Source: JBLHHI01 sp047614125
Lineage (GTDB): Bacteria > Bacteroidota > Bacteroidia > NS11-12g > UBA9320
NCBI GenBank assembly: GCA_047614125.1
Contig: JBLHHI010000015.1
Span: 1 to 38,033 of the forward strand
Reading direction: 5' to 3'
Length of the DNA: 38,033 nt
Part shown: positions 35,086 to 38,033 of the stretch, one piece after another
Layout: every line of letters begins with the position of its first letter
How positions within the stretch are numbered: the stretch's first letter is position 1
Made by a program: the position numbers and the translations under genes
The notes under the pieces: model-generated
Told to the model about the DNA's origin: nothing
Database searches by the model: none
What the model saw: the letters and a program-made list of their open reading frames with translations, nothing else

Positions 35086-35113
35086 TTGAAAGTTAAAAAT
35101 ATTTCTAACTTTG
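35086..35113 (+). promoter_or_regulatory. Promoter of the tRNA cluster
   Basis: TTG at 35086-35088, 17-base spacer, perfect TAACTTTG at 35106-35113, 11 bases before tRNA-Ser. This is the best match to the Bacteroidota consensus in the window. Confidence 0.75.
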
Positions 35114-35124
35114 CCGACCCATTT

Positions 35125-35212
35125 GGTGAGATGGGTGAGTGGCTGAAACCAGTAGTTTGCTAAACTGCCGTACCTCCAAAGGGTACCGCGGGTTCGAATC
35201 CCGCTCTCACCG
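35125..35212 (+). tRNA. tRNA-Ser (anticodon GCT)
   Basis: 88 bases with the long variable arm of serine tRNAs. Acceptor stem GGTGAGA / TCTCACC, anticodon stem GTAGT/ACTGC with loop TTGCTAA, variable arm around TACCTCCAAAGGGTA, T stem with loop TTCGAAT, discriminator G. CCA is not encoded. Confidence 0.97.
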
Positions 35213-35223
35213 CGCATAGGAAT

Positions 35224-35297
<74 letters not shown>

Positions 35298-35335
35298 CGA
35301 AAGTGAGCCAGGAAAGACGAGAAGTTAATCCAAAC

Positions 35336-35357
35336 AACGAACACGAACACGTTCGTT
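35336..35357. repeat. Hairpin between tRNA-Arg and tRNA-Pro
   Basis: Inverted repeat AACGAAC / GTTCGTT with an eight-base loop. No T tract follows, so it is more likely a processing or structural element in the tRNA precursor than a terminator. The rest of 35298-35412 shows nothing recognisable. Confidence 0.4.
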
Positions 35358-35412
35358 TAAGGGTCCTGAAACACTGTTTTTCGCAATGGCGAAATGCATT
35401 TTGGAAACACCT

Positions 35413-35487
35413 CGGGGTGTAGCGTAGCCCGGTTATCGCGCCTGCTTTGGGAGCAGGAGGCCGCAGGTTCGAATCCTGCCACCCCGA
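35413..35487 (+). tRNA. tRNA-Pro (anticodon TGG)
   Basis: 75 bases. Acceptor stem CGGGGTG / CACCCCG, with the C1-G72 pair found in bacterial proline tRNAs; anticodon stem CCTGC/GCAGG with loop TTTGGGA; T stem GCAGG/CCTGC with loop TTCGAAT; discriminator A. No good promoter lies in the 115 bases before it, so read-through from the Ser-Arg unit is probable. Confidence 0.97.
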
Positions 35488-35501
35488 CCCAATTAATTCA
35501 C

Positions 35502-35535
35502 AAAGCCCTGTCTACTAAGTAGATAGGGCTTTTTT
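35502..35535 (+). terminator. Terminator of the tRNA cluster
   Basis: Stem AGCCCTGTCTAC / GTAGATAGGGCT (12 pairs with one G-T) with loop TAA, followed by a T run. It lies 14 bases after tRNA-Pro. Confidence 0.9.
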
Positions 35536-35720
35536 ATTAACCACATTCCCCAGATATTCCCCGAATTCTTTAAAAAGTTGGCTTGAACTTCTTTTTTTTT
35601 AACTAATACCCTTTAGTTGGATTGCTTATGAAAGCTGTAATTCCCTTGCCGACCAAACCAATCTAAAAGAAATCATCATCATTTACTGCGCTCCAAACCT
35701 CTTGACTTAATAAAATAGTT

Positions 35721-35747
35721 GTAACCCTACGGCCAACTACATCTTGT
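35721..35747 (+). repeat. IS66 left inverted repeat
   Basis: Begins GTAACCCTACGGCCAACTAC. It matches the reverse complement of 38007-38033 at 24 of 27 bases. Confidence 0.9.
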
Positions 35748-35778
35748 CATTTTCTTAAAAACGTCCGAAAGTTGCCCC

Positions 35779-36099
35779 ATGAACAAAGATCGTAAAGTTC
35801 TTGCACGCGAGATGGGCAAGCTGGTAAAGAAATGGGAGAAAAGTGGCATGACTCAAGGCGACTTTGCCAAAGGTGAAGCAGTAAGCCTATCGAAGTTTAA
35901 GTATTGGATAACAAAAACAAAAAACAAGGCGAACAAACCCGTCCAGGCAACATCGGCAGCCTTTTTGCCAATTTCATTTTCAGATCCAGCGCCACTGGTT
36001 AAAGCACCAGCAATCATTTGTTTTCCAAATGGTATAACCATAGAACTGGATTTGTACGGCTTAGATGCCAATCTGGTCAATACTCTAAAAAGCTGTTAA
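35779..36099 (+). CDS. tnpA: IS66 accessory protein TnpA
   Basis: 106 residues. The N-terminal half is basic and helical (EMGKLVKKWEKSGMTQGDFAKGEAVSLSKFKYW), with the helix-turn-helix look of IS66 TnpA, which probably binds the element's ends. The C-terminal ICFPNGITIELDLYG segment is the usual strand pair of the family. It is the first gene inside the left repeat; tnpB starts one base after its stop, implying coupled translation. Confidence 0.88.
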   Translation: MNKDRKVLAREMGKLVKKWEKSGMTQGDFAKGEAVSLSKFKYWITKTKNKANKPVQATSAAFLPISFSDPAPLVKAPAIICFPNGITIELDLYGLDANLVNTLKSC

Positions 36100-36100
36100 G

Positions 36101-36463
36101 ATGTTTGGCTTAAATACCACCGACCGGTTTATGCTGTGCAATGTACCAACCGACATGCGTAAGAGTTTTGATGGTTTGTGCGGTATGATCGAAAGCTCGG
36201 TGGGGCAAAGTCCCACCAATGGAACCGTGTTTATCTTCATTAATAAAGGCAGGGATAAGATAAAACTTCTGCAGTGGATGCCAGGCGGTTTTGTGCTGTA
36301 TTACAAACGGTTAGAAGAAGGCACTTTTCAAGTTCCGTACCACAATCTGAGATCTGGAAGCATCAAATTGAGTTATGTTCAATTGGCTATGTTAATAGAT
36401 GGTATTTCCATCAAAAACTTGGTACATCGTCGCAGGTTTTCATCCACAATAAAAAGTGTATAA
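36101..36463 (+). CDS. tnpB: IS66 accessory protein TnpB
   Basis: 120 residues, the standard Orf2 of IS66 elements. Hallmarks are PTDMRKSFDGLCGMIE near the start, then VFIFINKGRDKIKLLQWMPGGFVLYYKRLEEGTF. It is needed with TnpA for efficient transposition in studied IS66 elements; its biochemical role is unclear, and it is not the OMEGA nuclease TnpB of IS200/IS605. One base after tnpA, 51 bases before the transposase start. Confidence 0.95.
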   Translation: MFGLNTTDRFMLCNVPTDMRKSFDGLCGMIESSVGQSPTNGTVFIFINKGRDKIKLLQWMPGGFVLYYKRLEEGTFQVPYHNLRSGSIKLSYVQLAMLIDGISIKNLVHRRRFSSTIKSV

Positions 36464-36514
36464 AAACAACACAAAAGGCTATGAAAAGCCTCATAAACAT
36501 TGGATTATTGCTCT

Positions 36515-37984
36515 ATGCAAGGGGCACAAAAGGAGGATGTTTTACAGGAGGTTGTTTCCCTCTCGGAATTTGCAAAACTAAAATCTGAGAACGCATATCT
36601 CAAACACCAGCTTGCCGAACTTAAGCGACTGATCTATGGAGCTAAAAGCGAGCGGTTTATCTTGGATAGCAAAGATCAACTTCATTTATTCGATCAACAA
36701 CCAACTGAACAAGACCCCAAAACTGAGCAGATTACCTACGAGCGTAACAAGGCTAAAAAGGAAAACCCTCCGGTACGTACCGCATTGCCTGCACACCTGC
36801 CACGGGTGGAAGAAATTATTGAACCTGAGAATTTGAGCGATAATGCCAAAAAGATCGGTGAAGAAATAACCGAGATATTGGAATACAATCCAGCCAACAT
36901 CTTTGTTCGCCGCATTGTTCGTCCAAAATATGCCCAAGAAAACAGCATTACAATCGCCGAACTTCCGTCGCTTCCTTTACCAAAATCGAATGCCGGAGCT
37001 TCCATGTTGGCCTATATCGCAGTAAGTAAATTTGTAGATCATTTGCCTTTTTATCGACAGCGACAAATCTTTAAACGTCAAAAGCTCGAGATATCAGACT
37101 CGACACTTGGTGGTTGGTTTAATGCCGCAAGCAAATTAATAGTGCCCCTGTACGAGCAGTTAACCCAAAAGGTGCTTAATGGCAACTACCTTCAAATGGA
37201 TGAAAGCCCGATTGGCGTGCAGGATGCACACAAACCAGGCGCTTTACATACGGGATATCATTGGGTAATACACAATCCGATTGAACGGCTTGTTTTGTTT
37301 AAATATGCTAAATCCAGATCAGGCGTTACACCACAAACCATATTAACCGAGCATAATTTTAAAGGGACACTGCAAACCGATGGCTATGCGGTATATCAAG
37401 CGTTGTCAAATGACATAACCTTGCTGGGTTGCTTGGCACATGGGCGCAGGTATTTTGAAAAGGCCTTGCAGAACGACTCCAAACGAGCAAGATATGCCTT
37501 GGAACAAATCCAACTTCTTTACAAAATAGAGCGCAAGGCAAAAGAACGAGAAATTAGCAATGCAGCGCTAAAACGCTACCGACAGCTTTATGCCAAACCC
37601 ATTTTACAACATCTAAAAAAATGGATGGAGCAACAGGCTACGGAGGTGTTGCCTAAAAGTCTAATGGCCAAGGCTATTACCTATAACTTGCATCTTTGGA
37701 GCAACATCTCTAGGTATGTGGAGGACGGAAGCTACCACATCGACAACAACCTCATCGAGAATACCATCCGGCCCCTTGCCCTGGGACGTAAGAATTACAT
37801 GTTTGCCGGTTCGCATGGTGCGGCACAAAACGCAGCCATGTTCTATTCCTTCTTTGCCACCTGCAAAGTAAACAACATCGAACCCATGGCTTGGCTTACC
37901 GACGTACTCAACCGTATCAACGAAACCAAAATCACAGAACTCGATCAGTTGCTGCCAACGTCCAACTGGAAACAAATGTCGTAA
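36515..37984 (+). CDS. tnpC: IS66 DDE transposase (TnpC)
   Basis: 489 residues from the ATG at 36515; a TTG five codons earlier opens the frame. The N-terminus has a leucine-rich coiled coil (FAKLKSENAYLKHQLAELKRLIYGAKSERF), then a linker, then the DDE core: Asp229 in QMDESP, Asp289 in QTDGYAVY, Glu415 in NNLIENTIRPLALGRKNYMFAGSHGA. The Cys-x2-Cys zinc finger of many IS66 transposases is missing; that region reads EPENLSDNAKKIGEEITE, as in the zinc-less subgroup I know from Bacteroidota. All catalytic residues are present, so the element may be active. Confidence 0.96.
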   Translation: MQGAQKEDVLQEVVSLSEFAKLKSENAYLKHQLAELKRLIYGAKSERFILDSKDQLHLFDQQPTEQDPKTEQITYERNKAKKENPPVRTALPAHLPRVEEIIEPENLSDNAKKIGEEITEILEYNPANIFVRRIVRPKYAQENSITIAELPSLPLPKSNAGASMLAYIAVSKFVDHLPFYRQRQIFKRQKLEISDSTLGGWFNAASKLIVPLYEQLTQKVLNGNYLQMDESPIGVQDAHKPGALHTGYHWVIHNPIERLVLFKYAKSRSGVTPQTILTEHNFKGTLQTDGYAVYQALSNDITLLGCLAHGRRYFEKALQNDSKRARYALEQIQLLYKIERKAKEREISNAALKRYRQLYAKPILQHLKKWMEQQATEVLPKSLMAKAITYNLHLWSNISRYVEDGSYHIDNNLIENTIRPLALGRKNYMFAGSHGAAQNAAMFYSFFATCKVNNIEPMAWLTDVLNRINETKITELDQLLPTSNWKQMS

Positions 37985-38006
37985 AAACATCTTTTTTAGT
38001 ACTTTT

Positions 38007-38033
38007 ACAATATGTAGATGGCCGGAGGGTTAC
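38007..38033 (-). repeat. IS66 right inverted repeat
   Basis: Reverse complement begins GTAACCCTCCGGCCATCTAC and matches the left repeat at 24 of 27 bases. It ends on the final base of the window. Confidence 0.9.

Larger units (their letters stand above)
35721..38033 (+). mobile_element. IS66-family insertion sequence, complete
   Basis: 2313 bases bounded by inverted repeats of about 27 bases and carrying the three IS66 genes tnpA, tnpB and the DDE transposase, all intact. The left end is at 35721 and the right end at the last base of the window. IS66 elements make 8-bp target duplications; the eight bases before the left end are AAATAGTT, and the matching copy would lie just outside the window. 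The insertion is 185 bases past the tRNA terminator in non-coding sequence (35536-35720), where I see no other feature. Confidence 0.93.

Noticed and set aside
35413..35720. Integrative element using the tRNA-Pro 3' end as attachment site
   Set aside because: No second copy of the tRNA 3' end and no integrase gene are present; the adjacent mobile element is an IS66, which does not use tRNA sites.
36274..36588. 104-residue frame overlapping tnpB and the start of the transposase
   Set aside because: Out-of-frame reading of two well supported IS66 genes; no sign that it is a frameshift product.

Overview
The window comes from a member of the Bacteroidota, most likely a Flavobacteriales-type bacterium (order is a guess from gene content). 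The evidence is a TonB-dependent receptor with an N-terminal carboxypeptidase-regulatory-like domain, a large BNR-repeat protein with a C-terminal type IX secretion sorting domain, many Cys-anchored lipoproteins, little Shine-Dalgarno signal before genes, and a recurring TAnnTTTG / TAnnTTCG element 10-40 bases upstream of first genes, which matches the -7 box of the Bacteroidota primary sigma factor. The sequence is AT-rich and almost completely coding; no gene-free stretch exceeds 300 bases.

Layout. 1-5120: the end of a TolC-like outer membrane protein, then a lipoprotein membrane-fusion protein and a long RND permease, closed by a strong terminator (a tripartite efflux pump). 5242-9958: a HEAT-repeat/cyclophilin fusion, a beta-barrel protein with a TTG start, a convergent RluA-type pseudouridine synthase, and a divergent bifunctional phosphoglucose/phosphomannose isomerase, closed by a bidirectional terminator. 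10087-15511 (minus): a likely co-directional run of a membrane-anchored coiled-coil protein, an SDR oxidoreductase, a two-domain VOC protein and a T9SS-secreted BNR protein. 15632-20155 (plus): a FecA-like TonB receptor behind two palindromes, an M42 aminopeptidase and an envelope rhodanese-thioredoxin fusion; then tRNA-Ala(GGC). 20455-25975 (minus): S1/P1-type nuclease, rhomboid protease, DUF6438-like lipoprotein, LolA and FtsK. 26190-32361: RNase Z with a small STAS-like partner, a second SDR, a two-domain universal stress protein, a LEA-2-like lipoprotein, a gamma-carbonic anhydrase homologue, imidazolonepropionase HutI and a small beta-barrel protein. 32369-34996: a double AAA+ (CbxX/CfqX type) ATPase with an N-terminal half that itself looks duplicated. 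35086-35535: a tRNA cluster Ser(GCT)-Arg(TCT)-Pro(TGG) with a very good promoter and terminator. 35721-38033: a complete IS66-family insertion sequence whose right inverted repeat ends at the last base of the window.

Most of the region is core chromosome: envelope biogenesis (LolA, T9SS cargo, barrels, lipoproteins, efflux), cell division (FtsK), RNA processing (RNase Z, RluA) and central sugar metabolism. The only clearly mobile part is the IS66 element. I see no CRISPR array, phage or classical defence island. The least explained items are the AAA+ protein with a tandem N-terminal domain, the palindromes before the TonB receptor, and the fused envelope folding/redox proteins. Several starts were moved downstream of the longest frame because predicted -7 elements or signal peptides place them there.
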